Shown here: piece by piece, positions 7,398 through 17,264 of the stretch | Position numbering within the stretch: the first letter of the stretch is position 1 | Layout: every line of letters starts with the position of its first letter | DNA from: Candidatus Uhrbacteria bacterium | GTDB taxonomy: Bacteria; Patescibacteriota; Patescibacteriia; JACQRZ01 | NCBI GenBank assembly: GCA_016186045.1 | Contig: JACPMJ010000001.1 | Location: forward strand, 37,232-78,887 | Direction of reading: 5' to 3' | Length of the DNA stretch: 41,656 bases | The notes under the pieces: generated by a model | The model's database searches: none | What the model was told of the DNA's origin: nothing | Seen by the model: the letters and a program-made list of their open reading frames with translations, nothing else | Program-made: the position numbers and the translations under genes

Positions 7398-9338
7398 ATG
7401 AAAAAACACATCATTCTTATTACTTTGATCGTTTTTGGACTTTGTGGATACGCGCAGAGTGTTTTTGCCTTGCCACTTACGCAAGTGTCAGATACCATGA
7501 CCCGGCTTCGTACAGATACGCCGGCTGATCACGAAATTCAATTTACTGTCATCAACGGCGTTGGACTTCCAGGAAAAGGAGATACTATACTCATTAATTT
7601 TGGTGACGCGGTATCAAGCACAAATAGTATATCCTACGAAGACATAAGTCTTCGATATGGTACCTTGGGACAAGAACTCTCACAGGCATTGTATACGATA
7701 TCGGGTCCAAACGTATGGGGAGCAAGCGTCAATACTCAAAGAAAACTTCTCACACTCACCTTCCCCACATCAAACGGTACGCCTATTACCACCAGCCAGC
7801 GAGTGATTATAAAAATCGGAACAAATGTACGAAGTAACGCGAATCAGCTTATCAACGGCTCAATGTCAGGAAGTCATGTCATAGAAATTCTTGCGGGAAA
7901 TTACGACTCAAAACAAGTCGCCATCGTGCTCCTTCAAAATGACGCGGTCGGCGCCGGCGGTCCGGTGGCAGAACAGCCACCTCCGCAAAGTAATATGGTG
8001 ATCCTTCCGTTGTCCGCCCCTGCTGTGGCAACACCACAAGCTCCTGCTCCCGTAGAAGTACAACCCAGCCAGCCGGCACAAGCGCCTGCTATTAAACAGC
8101 CTACTCCTATTGCCAAAGCTCCCGCGCCGGCTCCCGCAGAAGTACAGCCCAGCCAGCCGGCACAAGCGCCTGTAGAACAGCCTGTTGCGGCAGAAGCCCC
8201 TGCTGTGACCACACCACAAGCTCCCGCACCGGCTCCCGCAGAAATACAGCCCAGTCAGCCAACACAAGCGCCTGCGCTCGCGCCAACACCTACAATTGTT
8301 GTCGTTTCTCTTGGCGCGCCTGCAAACGTTCGAATTCAAGCAGATAAGGTGTCTTCCGCAAGTGTTGTAAACACTGACGCAAGCGGTCAAATAACCGGAA
8401 TTTTTGCCGAGATTGAGGAGAATACCGTAGCAGAAGATGGTAGAGTATCTATTGAGTCGATTTCCTTAACGCAAGTGTCAAATGTGGATAGTGAAATTCG
8501 CATTCCATCGGGGAAAGACGTTCCTGATAAGGTGTTTTATAAAATCAACATCAGTACAAAAGTGGAAAAACCAATCCGCATTACCATCAAATATAATCCT
8601 GATTTTCTTGCAGGCCTTGATCCGTCAAGCCTAAAAATTAATTACTGGGATGGCGAACAGGGCAAGTGGATCCCGCTTGAAGACACTGTCATTGATAAGG
8701 AACAGCACACATTGAGCGCGCATGTCATTCCGCAAACAATTTTTGCCGCGTTTGCCACTATCACTTCACGAGAAGCTCTTCGGCAGAGAGAGCAGGTTAT
8801 CTTAAAATCTTCTGTCAAATTTATTCCGAGAAGCTCTGGCATTTCGCAAACTGATCTTGCATTTACGGGAAAGACAGACTCAGAACCTGTCCGGTTTGTG
8901 AACTATGATTTTTACACATCTGGCGCGCAGGAAATGAAACTTTGCATAAAGGAAAAGCTTTTTTTGCGGTCGGTTGCGTCCGTGCTTCTCGAATTCATGA
9001 ATAAACAGCAAAAATTGTTTTACAACAAAACATTCAAGTGCTTTGGCGGATTTATCACATCTCCCATAGAAGAGGGCACCTACCCCATGAAATTAAAAGT
9101 TATTTATAAAGACGATTATTCAGAAAGCATTTCGCCAAATTTGGTAGTCACTACGCCACTTCAGGCGTTCGTAAAACCAATCATGCGATGGATCATTGAA
9201 GACGTGCAGTCATCACCCCTTGCAACAGCAGGAGTATACGGGTCGCTTACGCTTTTGGCGCTTGGCATATGGTTTGGCATTGCCCGTCGTGTGCGAAAGT
9301 TTCGATCTATGCCCCTGCTTTCTCTGTCAAAAAAATAG
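7398..9338 (+). CDS. Membrane-anchored multidomain surface protein with Pro/Ala linker
   Basis: A 646-residue protein. The signal peptide is residues 1 to about 24 (ending SVFA). An N-terminal beta module (about 25-185) contains DTMTRLRTDTPADHEIQF and ISYEDISLRYGT. Next comes a Pro/Ala-rich linker (about 192-305) with three near-identical units around APAEVQPSQPAQAP. Two more beta modules follow: one with LKINYWDGEQGKWIPLED, one with FYTSGAQEMKLCIKEKLFLR and CFGGFITSPIEEGTY. A C-terminal membrane helix (about 612-632, VYGSLTLLALGIWFGIA) precedes a basic tail RRVRKFR. The Pro linker probably spans the cell envelope. It is a clear paralogue of the next protein in both its N- and C-terminal modules. 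It lies 15 bases after the frameshifted gene. Function is unknown; an adhesion or envelope scaffold role is inferred. Confidence 0.8.
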   Translation: MKKHIILITLIVFGLCGYAQSVFALPLTQVSDTMTRLRTDTPADHEIQFTVINGVGLPGKGDTILINFGDAVSSTNSISYEDISLRYGTLGQELSQALYTISGPNVWGASVNTQRKLLTLTFPTSNGTPITTSQRVIIKIGTNVRSNANQLINGSMSGSHVIEILAGNYDSKQVAIVLLQNDAVGAGGPVAEQPPPQSNMVILPLSAPAVATPQAPAPVEVQPSQPAQAPAIKQPTPIAKAPAPAPAEVQPSQPAQAPVEQPVAAEAPAVTTPQAPAPAPAEIQPSQPTQAPALAPTPTIVVVSLGAPANVRIQADKVSSASVVNTDASGQITGIFAEIEENTVAEDGRVSIESISLTQVSNVDSEIRIPSGKDVPDKVFYKINISTKVEKPIRITIKYNPDFLAGLDPSSLKINYWDGEQGKWIPLEDTVIDKEQHTLSAHVIPQTIFAAFATITSREALRQREQVILKSSVKFIPRSSGISQTDLAFTGKTDSEPVRFVNYDFYTSGAQEMKLCIKEKLFLRSVASVLLEFMNKQQKLFYNKTFKCFGGFITSPIEEGTYPMKLKVIYKDDYSESISPNLVVTTPLQAFVKPIMRWIIEDVQSSPLATAGVYGSLTLLALGIWFGIARRVRKFRSMPLLSLSKK

Positions 9339-9378
9339 TGGTAGTATACTACTGGGAGTCAGGTACTGTGAACTTATT

Positions 9379-12300
9379 ATGATTATGCGCATTCGTCCGC
9401 AGTATTTCTTCATTCTTGCGACACTTTTTTCCCTTGCCATCCTTGGCATGTCTGTTTTTGCTGCCAATGTATACAATATCCAATATCGTGTTCAGCCGCA
9501 AACCATAGGAGAAGCTGCCAATCATACCATCTATTTTCAATCCCGTACCGCGATTTCATCCGGCACTATCGTTTTGAATTTACAAAATCTTGTCTCAAGT
9601 GTCGGAAGCGTCGCGTTCACGGATGTGGATCTTTCATATGGAACATCAGCGACCTCCGCGCAAACTCAGCTTACGCTGGCTGCGGGAAATGGAAATGCCA
9701 TTTGGGGAGTGGCGATAGATGCTGCAAATAAAAGAATTACATTTTCATATCCGTCCAGCGGCAGTGGGACTATCCCCGCAGATCAGGTCATCACCATAAA
9801 AATCGGCACGCACGCTACTGAAGGCGCTAATGGCGCAAATCGCATGACCAATGCCGCGGCGGTGTCATCAGGTGGAAAAATCGTCTCCATTGTCGCAGGG
9901 AGCGAAGTTGGCACCATAAGTGTTCCGCTTGTCACGTCGGCAACAGTTTCGTCTGGTGCAACAGCGCCGGTGCAAAACACTGCTCCGGCAATAGCGCTGA
10001 CCGGAACTATATCCACAGCGGCAACGCAAACCGTGGCAAGCTATGTGACGATTTCATACACCGCTACAGATGCGGAGAATAATACGGCAAGCCTTGCTTC
10101 ATACCAATATTCTCTTGACAACACCACATGGCAAACCATGACGCAAAAATCAGGGGCGGGCAGTAGTGGTACAAGTAATCTCGCATTTACGGCCGCAGGT
10201 GCGGCACTGATATTTGTCTGGGACAGCGCTACGAATATTCCTAATACGCAAGACAGTACTGTGTATGTGCGGCTGAAGGCAAATGATGGGACTGTTGACG
10301 GTAGTTTTGCAACAAGCGCCGCATTTGGCGTTGATACAAATCCGCCGGCATCAGCAGTAGTGGTCGTGGCTCCTGCGCCTGCTCCCGCTCCTGCGCCTGC
10401 TCCCACTCCCACTCCCGCTCCTGCGCCTGTGCCTTCAGCGCCCGCATCAACCCAGACAACGCAGCCAACTCAGACATCAGAGCCAGCGCCTTCCTTGCGA
10501 ACGAAAGAAGAGCCAAAGCAAGCTGAAATAAAAACAGAAGAAAAATCGCCGGAGCCAAAAAAAGAAGAGCAACCTGTGCAAAAAGATACCACGCCGCCGG
10601 TTTCATCCATCGATATTCGAGGAACTGCCGGCCAAAACAATTGGTATGCCAGCAGTGTTATACTGTCGCTTCTTGCCAGTGATGACAGTGGAGTTGCTCC
10701 TGCGCTATATTATCGTATTGGCGCATCCGGAGAATTTGTAGCCTACAAAATTCCTCTTGCCATTTCAGCCGAAGGAGAAAAGACGATTCAATACTATGCG
10801 AGCGATGCCGCAGGGAACAAGGAGGCGCAAAAATCATTCCTGCTCCGCATAGATACCATTGCGCCCACAGGCTCTGCAGTGTTGAATAATGGAAACACTG
10901 CAAGCAACACAAGAACTATTCCCATTTCACTTCAATGCGCTGATGCCGGATCATCGTGTTCTGCGGTGGAATTATCACAAAATAATACCTCTTGGACGTC
11001 ATGGCAAACACTGCGCGATATCGCGCCCATACAATACTCATCTGATGGTAAAAAAACACTTTTTGTGAAATTTAAAGATGCGGCAGGAAATGAAAGTCAG
11101 ATTATCAGCCCCCAGGAAATTCTTATTGACACCACAAAGCCTACGGTCCTTGCGGATGTCACGTCAAGGCAAAATCCCGGAGAAGAAAAAACAATCAAAG
11201 CAGTGGCATCTGACGCACTTTCTCAAATCTCGTCATTTCAGTGGGAGATCATTCAGCAACCGGAAGGTGGAGATCTCGTAATTGACAATTCCGCCATACA
11301 ACAGATTCAAGTGAGCGCGACAGTTCCGGGCACGTATATACTCCGCGTCACTGTTACTGATGCCGTTGGGAATAAGACGGTATCGGATGAGACGAAAATT
11401 ATTATTCTTGATCAAAATAGGAAGATTACCGCGCAGGAATTCAAACAAAGGAACTTTGATATCAAAGACGCTCCCAAGACAGTGAGGGAGGTCATGAGCC
11501 CGGATGCGAAAAATTTTGCGAGCAGTGAAACAGCATCAATAGAGCTTGAGGCCGGAACATTTAATTTGAGTGCGATGCAGTCTCTGCGGGCGAAGCCTGT
11601 TTCCGCAAGCGAGGGAGCTCAACAAGCAGGTGGAGGAGTTACTCAACAGACAGGCACAGGAGGCGAAGTAAGTACGCCAAGTGCACAAAATATAAGTGGA
11701 GGCGGAGGGTATAGTGTCCAAGCAACAAACGAGCAAGGCCGCATCACAATAGAGCTTTCAAAACTTCCTTGCAATATCGCAAGTGAAACCGCCGGGACAG
11801 ATATTTTGGCAGTATCGCCGCCCAAGACAAAGCTTATGGGATGCGCAGTTGATCGCGTTACGGCAAGTCTTAAACTTGACGGAAGCGTCAGACAACCATC
11901 TGCGCTTATTCCGTCCAATGAACAGTCTATCCACAGTATTCCACGGCAAGAGTCACTTTCTTTGGGCGCGCGCATCATGCGATTTTTCGCGCATATGGAC
12001 AGTATGCCGGCATTTGCACAAACAGAACCCCAGCCAGAGCAATCTTCTCAGACACTTCGGTTTTATCCGGTGTATCAAAAGGTCATTCCACTCACGGAAT
12101 TCGAAAAAAAGCCGACTCTTACATTTTACTATAGTCAAAAAGAAGCGAGTTCGATCTATGTGGACACTATCCGTCTCTACGCATGGGACGCGGAAACAAA
12201 TAGATGGGTTCCTGAAGAAGAGGTTGCTCATAAAAAAGAGGAAAACGCCGTTGTCGCAAAAGTGGACCATCTTTCGCTTTTTGGTTTGTTTGCAGAACCG

Positions 12301-13851
12301 ATTCCGCTTCCCCGCCGTCTCAGAGAAGAAGTGGTGTATACTGCCGCGCCAGGACAATTTGAACAGCCAAAGATACTTTTGGAAAACCAGGATCTTGGAC
12401 TGGTGCAGGCAGACACTGGGAAACTCCTGTCATTCGCAGACAGTGAATTTTACGTTTCTGGAGATGTGCGTATTGACATATGTGTCCCCGCAAAACTTTT
12501 TCAGCAGAAAGCAATCAAAAAAATGGCGCTTTCAAGCGCCGGGGAGCGCACCACGCTTTTCTATGACAAGTCAAAAGCATGTTATGCCGGACATTTTCAG
12601 ACACCACAGAAAAAGGGAACATATGATGTTGTTTTAAAAATCATTTACGGAGACGATGTGGTTCAAACCGTACCTCTTGCCATGAGTGTCACATCCGTTG
12701 CTCAAGCGCAAGTACTCGCAGTGGTCGCTCCTTCGATCAAGGAGGTGCAAAAGGCTGCCGCTATCGTGAATACAGAGACGAAAAAGGCGGTGGAAGTGTC
12801 AGAGCCGGCTCTACAAGCATCGGTTGCCGTGTCTGTGCCTGCGATTGCCGTGGCAAATCCTGCGATTGCCGTAAATACCGTCCAGTGGTACTACTATATC
12901 AACTATCTTTTTTCATGGATTCTGTCGTTGGTTGGATTGCGCAAACGTAGAAAGCCATGGGGCGTGGTTTATGACGCGATCACAAAAAATCCCATTGATC
13001 TCGCCATCGTTCGCCTTATTGATGGGAAGACAAAAAAACTCATTGAGACTCAAGTAACCGATAAAAACGGACGATTTAGTTTTGTTCCTATTCCCGGAGA
13101 ATATACTCTCACCGCCACAAAACAGGAATTTGTTTTTCCGTCAAAACTTATTACGGAAACAGTGGATGGAGAATATGCGAATATTTATCACGAGGGAGCC
13201 ATTACCATAAAAAGTGCAGAAGAAACGATCCGGTTGAGCATTCCTCTCGATCAAAAAGCGCCCGCGACATTTCAAAAAAAGACGCTTAGAACCCTTACAA
13301 AGGAATTAATTAGTAGATATGCGCTTGTATCTTTGATAATAAGCATGACCGTTAGCATAGCGCTGACAACGTATGTACCAAGTACCATTAATGCGCTGTT
13401 CCTTCTTATCAATGGCGTATTCGTCATGTCTCAAGTCATGCTTATGGCACATGAGCAAAAGCCATGGGGTATTGTATTTAGTGCACTCAATCTCAAACCA
13501 GTGCCATTGGCTGCCATTGCGATTTTTGACGCAAAACAACAAAAGCTCCTGCGTAGCAGGCTCACAGACTATTATGGCAGATTTAATTTTCTCACTCCGG
13601 CAGGAGAGTTTATTCTCTCTGTTTCAAAGGAACAGTACGCATTTCCCGCGCATAAAGATGCTCATATCAAAAAATATAAGCACCTGTACTTTGGCGGCAC
13701 GATCCAAGTAAAGAAAGGGAATGAGATCGTACGGACCAATATCCCGCTTGAGGAGAAACAAGGGACAGTACAACCGACAACTTCACAGATAGTTCAACCC
13801 CTACCACAGATTTCTTCACCATCCCCCGAGTCTCCACGACCACCCTCTTGA
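9379..13851 (+). CDS. Giant membrane protein: Ig-like ectodomain, paired carboxypeptidase-regulatory-like domains
   Basis: A 1490-residue protein. The signal peptide is 1 to about 28 (ending MSVFA). An N-terminal beta module is shared with the upstream protein (VDLSYGT, WGVAIDAANKRITFSYP, VITIKIGT). A cadherin/Ig-like domain follows, then a Pro/Ala linker and a Glu/Lys-rich stretch. Next are tandem Ig-like repeats with the DTTPPVSS, DTIAPTGS and DTTKPTV boundaries and SDAAGN/KDAAGN loops. A PKD-like domain and C-terminal beta modules (YAWDAETNRWVPEEE, FYVSGDVRIDICVPAKLF) come after. The first TM is about 1171-1188, then RKRRKPWG. Two related carboxypeptidase-regulatory-like domains begin KPWGVVYDA (1192) and KPWGIVFSA (1361), separated by two TM segments (about 1315-1356). 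The upstream frame is open to 9196, but only ATG 9379 (or 9385) precedes a signal peptide. The stop is TGA, followed by a terminator. Confidence 0.82.
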   Translation: MIMRIRPQYFFILATLFSLAILGMSVFAANVYNIQYRVQPQTIGEAANHTIYFQSRTAISSGTIVLNLQNLVSSVGSVAFTDVDLSYGTSATSAQTQLTLAAGNGNAIWGVAIDAANKRITFSYPSSGSGTIPADQVITIKIGTHATEGANGANRMTNAAAVSSGGKIVSIVAGSEVGTISVPLVTSATVSSGATAPVQNTAPAIALTGTISTAATQTVASYVTISYTATDAENNTASLASYQYSLDNTTWQTMTQKSGAGSSGTSNLAFTAAGAALIFVWDSATNIPNTQDSTVYVRLKANDGTVDGSFATSAAFGVDTNPPASAVVVVAPAPAPAPAPAPTPTPAPAPVPSAPASTQTTQPTQTSEPAPSLRTKEEPKQAEIKTEEKSPEPKKEEQPVQKDTTPPVSSIDIRGTAGQNNWYASSVILSLLASDDSGVAPALYYRIGASGEFVAYKIPLAISAEGEKTIQYYASDAAGNKEAQKSFLLRIDTIAPTGSAVLNNGNTASNTRTIPISLQCADAGSSCSAVELSQNNTSWTSWQTLRDIAPIQYSSDGKKTLFVKFKDAAGNESQIISPQEILIDTTKPTVLADVTSRQNPGEEKTIKAVASDALSQISSFQWEIIQQPEGGDLVIDNSAIQQIQVSATVPGTYILRVTVTDAVGNKTVSDETKIIILDQNRKITAQEFKQRNFDIKDAPKTVREVMSPDAKNFASSETASIELEAGTFNLSAMQSLRAKPVSASEGAQQAGGGVTQQTGTGGEVSTPSAQNISGGGGYSVQATNEQGRITIELSKLPCNIASETAGTDILAVSPPKTKLMGCAVDRVTASLKLDGSVRQPSALIPSNEQSIHSIPRQESLSLGARIMRFFAHMDSMPAFAQTEPQPEQSSQTLRFYPVYQKVIPLTEFEKKPTLTFYYSQKEASSIYVDTIRLYAWDAETNRWVPEEEVAHKKEENAVVAKVDHLSLFGLFAEPIPLPRRLREEVVYTAAPGQFEQPKILLENQDLGLVQADTGKLLSFADSEFYVSGDVRIDICVPAKLFQQKAIKKMALSSAGERTTLFYDKSKACYAGHFQTPQKKGTYDVVLKIIYGDDVVQTVPLAMSVTSVAQAQVLAVVAPSIKEVQKAAAIVNTETKKAVEVSEPALQASVAVSVPAIAVANPAIAVNTVQWYYYINYLFSWILSLVGLRKRRKPWGVVYDAITKNPIDLAIVRLIDGKTKKLIETQVTDKNGRFSFVPIPGEYTLTATKQEFVFPSKLITETVDGEYANIYHEGAITIKSAEETIRLSIPLDQKAPATFQKKTLRTLTKELISRYALVSLIISMTVSIALTTYVPSTINALFLLINGVFVMSQVMLMAHEQKPWGIVFSALNLKPVPLAAIAIFDAKQQKLLRSRLTDYYGRFNFLTPAGEFILSVSKEQYAFPAHKDAHIKKYKHLYFGGTIQVKKGNEIVRTNIPLEEKQGTVQPTTSQIVQPLPQISSPSPESPRPPS

Positions 13852-13885
13852 CGAAAAAATCTTTTTATCATATACTTTCAATATT

Positions 13886-13912
13886 GGATAGTTTGCATAA
13901 ACTATCCTTTTT
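13886..13912 (+). terminator. Terminator ending the surface-protein locus
   Basis: GGATAGTTT (13886-13894), loop GCAT, AAACTATCC (13899-13907), then TTTTTA. A perfect 9-bp stem with U-run, 34 bases after the stop of the giant surface gene and 20 bases before nusA. It cleanly separates the two units. Confidence 0.88.
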
Positions 13913-13932
13913 ATTTACTTGTTTTTTTGCAT

Positions 13933-15168
13933 ATGAATAATCCCATTGCATCGGCAATCAAGCAAATTTGCGATGACAAAAACATTCCACAGGACCAGGT
14001 CATAGAGGCGCTTGAAGCGGCGCTTGCGGCGGCATATCGGAAGGATTTTGCGGAAAAAAACCAGAATATTAAGTGTGAATTTGACATAAAAACAGGGAAT
14101 TCTCGATTTTTTGACGTAAAAAAAGTAGTTGAAGATTTGCCACCTGAAGAAGACGCTCCTCAAGGAAAAGGAAAATCAGATGAGCCTCAGCAAACACCTT
14201 CCAAAGAGGAGACAGGATCACCTTCTGAAGAGTCTGAAAAACGCAAATTCAATCCAAAAACAGAAATTACGCTTTCAGAGGCGCGGCAAACCTATCCCGA
14301 TATTCAGCTTGATGAGGATATACGGACAGAGCTATCCATACCGGCAGAATTTGGCCGCATGGCGGCGCAGACCGCAAAACAAGTTATTATCCAAAAGATT
14401 CGCGAGGCAGAACGAGGCACTTTGTACCAAGGATTCAAAGACAAGGAAGGAAGCCTTATGATCGGAACGATCCAGCGCAGGGAGGAACAGCGCGTATTGG
14501 TGGATTTTGGAAAGGTTACCGCCATCTTGCCTGCAAGCGAGCATGTGCCGCGGGAACGATACAATCCCGGAGAACGAATCAAGGTGTATGTCATGTCAGT
14601 GGAGATGAGCACCAAGGGGCCGGAAATTATCGTTTCGCGCACACATCCGTTGTTTGTAAAAAAAATATTTGAAGCTGAAATTCCTGAAGTTGCAAATGGC
14701 GCGATAGAAATAAAGGCGATCAGCAGGGAGGCGGGCCAGCGTTCAAAGGTTGCGGTTTTTTCCCATAATGAAAATATTGACCCAATCGGTTCTTGCATTG
14801 GCCAGCGGGGAAACAGGATACAGACGATTATTGCGGAGCTTGGCGGAGAAAAAGTGGATATCATCCAATATGATGAGGATACGCAGTTGTTCATTGCACA
14901 CGCGCTTAAGCCGGCAGAAATAGCACATATCACACTCCATGAAGAAACAAAAACCGCAGTAGTCGCGGTGCAGGAGGACCAACTCTCCCTTGCAATTGGA
15001 AAGATGGGGCAAAACGTGCGCCTTGCTTCACAGCTCACCGGCTGGAATATTGAGGTCGTCTCGCAAGCAGGAACAAACAAAAAATCCGCACAAGAGAAAG
15101 ATCCGGAAGAACATTCCGCAGAAGAACAAAAAGAAAAAACATCCAAAGAAGTATCAGCAGAAGAATAA
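13933..15168 (+). CDS. nusA: Transcription termination/antitermination factor NusA
   Basis: A 411-residue protein. The N-terminal RNA-polymerase-binding domain (about 1-150) has EALEAALAAAYRKDF and later EITLSEARQTYPDIQLDEDI. The S1 domain (about 172-240) contains LVDFGKVTAILPASEHVPRERY. Two KH domains follow, with DPIGSCIGQRGNRIQTI and QLSLAIGKMGQNVRLASQLT. The tail is Glu/Lys-rich. A charged, low-complexity insertion (about residues 68-106) interrupts the N-terminal domain, making it longer than usual there. ATG 13933 is used; an upstream TTG gives only two more residues. No SD. NusA binds RNA polymerase and controls pausing, termination and rRNA antitermination. It heads a run of core genes, but rimP and infB, its usual neighbours, are absent. 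Confidence 0.96.
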   Translation: MNNPIASAIKQICDDKNIPQDQVIEALEAALAAAYRKDFAEKNQNIKCEFDIKTGNSRFFDVKKVVEDLPPEEDAPQGKGKSDEPQQTPSKEETGSPSEESEKRKFNPKTEITLSEARQTYPDIQLDEDIRTELSIPAEFGRMAAQTAKQVIIQKIREAERGTLYQGFKDKEGSLMIGTIQRREEQRVLVDFGKVTAILPASEHVPRERYNPGERIKVYVMSVEMSTKGPEIIVSRTHPLFVKKIFEAEIPEVANGAIEIKAISREAGQRSKVAVFSHNENIDPIGSCIGQRGNRIQTIIAELGGEKVDIIQYDEDTQLFIAHALKPAEIAHITLHEETKTAVVAVQEDQLSLAIGKMGQNVRLASQLTGWNIEVVSQAGTNKKSAQEKDPEEHSAEEQKEKTSKEVSAEE

Positions 15169-15201
15169 AAAATAATTTATCATGCATTGATAGTATATTC
15201 T

Positions 15202-17187
15202 ATGGCACAAGAACTTATATTCGCGCTTTCAGCAAGCATCGTTTCCATTCTCTATGGCTTGTTTCTCATCCGATTTATCATGCGGCAGCCAAGCGGGGAT
15301 GAAAAAATGAAATCCATTGCCGCCGCGATTCAAGATGGCGCGCAAGCATATCTGAATCGCCAATACCGCACTATTGGCATTGTCGCGGTTATTGTGGCGC
15401 TATGTATCGGCTACTTTTTAAACATAAAAACCGCAGTCGCATTTCTTATTGGCGCAGTACTCTCGGGAGCGGCCGGCTATATTGGCATGCATATTTCAGT
15501 GCGCGCCAATGTTCGCACCGCAGAAGCGGCAAAAAGTGGCATGAAAAAGGCTTTGGATGTGGCGGTAAAGGGCGGCATGGTCACCGGGCTTTTGGTTGCT
15601 GGTCTCGCACTTCTTGGCGTTACGGGATTTTATGCCGCAACGCAGGATATCCATGCGCTTGTCGGGCTTGGATTTGGCGGAAGCCTTATCTCGGTATTTG
15701 CCCGTCTTGGCGGTGGCATTTATACCAAAGCGGCTGATGTGGGCGCAGACTTGGTGGGAAAAGTAGAGGCGGGCATTCCAGAGGATGATCCGAGAAATCC
15801 GGCTGTCATTGCGGACAATGTCGGCGACAATGTCGGCGATTGCGCAGGCATGGCCGCTGATCTTTTTGAAACCTATGTTGTTACCATGATTGCCGCAATG
15901 CTATTGGGTACGTTCTCATTTCCGGATTTTCCGCAAAGCGCGCTTTATCCTCTCGCCATGGGTGGCATCTCCATTTTTTCCGGCATTGTCGGCGGTTTTT
16001 TCATTCGCTTAGGAAAGAAAAAAAATATTATGGCGGCATTGTATAAGGGCCTCGCGGTAAGCGCACTGCTTTCTGCGGCGCTCTTTTATCCACTCACACA
16101 GTATCTCATGAAAGACAATGGCGTTATTCCTTTTCTCTCACTCTATCTTTCTTCATTTGTTGGACTTGCGGTCACAGCGCTTTTTGTCATAATTACTGAA
16201 TTCTATACGTCAACAAAATTTTCTCCGGTGCAAAGCATTGCTCGCGCATCGCAAACCGGTCATGCCACAAATATCATTGCAGGGCTCGGGCTTTCCATGA
16301 AAGCGACTGTGCTTCCGGTGATTGTGATTTGCGCAGGAATTTTTGCCGCATTTCAGCTTGCAGGGCTTTATGGTATTGCGGTAGCCGCTGTTGCCATGCT
16401 TTCCATGGCAGGTATTATCGTTACTATTGACTCATACGGTCCGATCACGGATAATGCAGGAGGCATTGCGGAGATGGCAAATCTTCCTAAAGATGTCCGC
16501 AATGTTACGGATCCGCTTGATGCGGTGGGAAATACCACCAAAGCTGTGACAAAAGGATATGCCATAGGATCCGCAGGGCTTGCGGCGCTCGTGCTTTTTG
16601 CGGATTATACGAATACATTGGGAAGCTCTACGCTATTTCTTATCAATGATTATCGCGTGCTTATCGGCCTGTTTATTGGGGGGCTCTTACCATATTATTT
16701 TGCGGCGCTCTGCATGGAGGCGGTAGGAAAAACCGGTGGAAAAGTAGTGGATGAAGTGCGCAGGCAGTTCCGTGAAATCAAGGGGATTATGGATGGCACT
16801 GCAAAGCCGGATTACGCAAAAACCGTGGATATTGTCACACAAGCGGCATTGCGCCAGATGATCATCCCTGCGCTTATTCCGGTGCTTGCGCCGATCATTA
16901 TTTGGAAGCTTTTGGGACTTGAAGCGCTCGGTGGGCTGCTTATTGGATCCATTATTACCGGATTGTTTATCGCCATTTCCATGACATCCGGTGGCGGCGC
17001 ATGGGACAATGCCAAAAAATTCATTGAAGAAGGAAATTTTGGCGGCAAGGGATCCCTTGCACACCAGGCGGCCGTGACCGGCGACACTGTGGGCGATCCG
17101 TACAAGGACACGGCGGGTCCGGCCATCAACCCCATGATAAAAATTTTGAACATTGTTGCGCTTCTTATTGTGGTGTTCATAAAATGA
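15202..17187 (+). CDS. hppA: Membrane-bound proton-pumping pyrophosphatase (K+-independent type)
   Basis: A 661-residue, multi-pass (about 15-16 TM) membrane protein. It couples pyrophosphate hydrolysis to ion pumping. The substrate-binding signature starts [11 protein letters not shown] at residue 179 and continues [20 protein letters not shown] and [12 protein letters not shown]. The second acidic motif near the C terminus is [19 protein letters not shown]. Position 447 is Lys in [16 protein letters not shown]. In this family Lys here marks K+-independent H+ pumps, whereas Ala marks K+-dependent ones. Length is typical (about 660-700). The start context is TTCTATG without SD. It probably allows energy recovery from PPi in an organism with limited metabolism. 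Confidence 0.96.
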   Translation: MAQELIFALSASIVSILYGLFLIRFIMRQPSGDEKMKSIAAAIQDGAQAYLNRQYRTIGIVAVIVALCIGYFLNIKTAVAFLIGAVLSGAAGYIGMHISVRANVRTAEAAKSGMKKALDVAVKGGMVTGLLVAGLALLGVTGFYAATQDIHALVGLGFGGSLISVFARLGGGIYTKAADVGADLVGKVEAGIPEDDPRNPAVIADNVGDNVGDCAGMAADLFETYVVTMIAAMLLGTFSFPDFPQSALYPLAMGGISIFSGIVGGFFIRLGKKKNIMAALYKGLAVSALLSAALFYPLTQYLMKDNGVIPFLSLYLSSFVGLAVTALFVIITEFYTSTKFSPVQSIARASQTGHATNIIAGLGLSMKATVLPVIVICAGIFAAFQLAGLYGIAVAAVAMLSMAGIIVTIDSYGPITDNAGGIAEMANLPKDVRNVTDPLDAVGNTTKAVTKGYAIGSAGLAALVLFADYTNTLGSSTLFLINDYRVLIGLFIGGLLPYYFAALCMEAVGKTGGKVVDEVRRQFREIKGIMDGTAKPDYAKTVDIVTQAALRQMIIPALIPVLAPIIIWKLLGLEALGGLLIGSIITGLFIAISMTSGGGAWDNAKKFIEEGNFGGKGSLAHQAAVTGDTVGDPYKDTAGPAINPMIKILNIVALLIVVFIK

Positions 17188-17264
17188 ATTTTGAAAATAA
17201 AATTTTTTAAAATTCATCCCAAGTCCAATCGCATTTATTCATAACTTAATTCATAATCATTCGT

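Noticed and set aside
8040-8280. Tandem DNA repeats resembling a CRISPR or minisatellite
   Set aside because: The repeats are in frame and encode the Pro/Ala linker; units vary and there are no unique spacers of constant size.
7908-8390. Minus-strand Arg/Cys/Leu-rich or Ala/Gly-rich frames opposite the Pro/Ala linker
   Set aside because: Repetitive GC-rich linker codons give open frames on the other strand by chance; composition is a mirror of the repeats.
10366-10436. Short tandem CCTGCTCC-type repeat as a separate repeat element
   Set aside because: It encodes the APAPAPTP linker of the giant surface protein and is best read as coding sequence.
11783-12637. 284-codon plus-strand frame inside the giant surface gene
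   Set aside because: It is in an alternative frame, has a random-like basic and aromatic composition, and lies within a continuous 1490-codon gene.
3649-13851. Use of UGA as glycine or tryptophan (recoded genome)
   Set aside because: UGA ends several genes at sensible places (yraN, the 7382 frame, the giant surface gene), and conserved Gly and Trp positions use normal codons.
14304-15146. 280-codon minus-strand frame opposite nusA
   Set aside because: Shadow of nusA; Ser/Cys-rich translation without motifs and no promoter.
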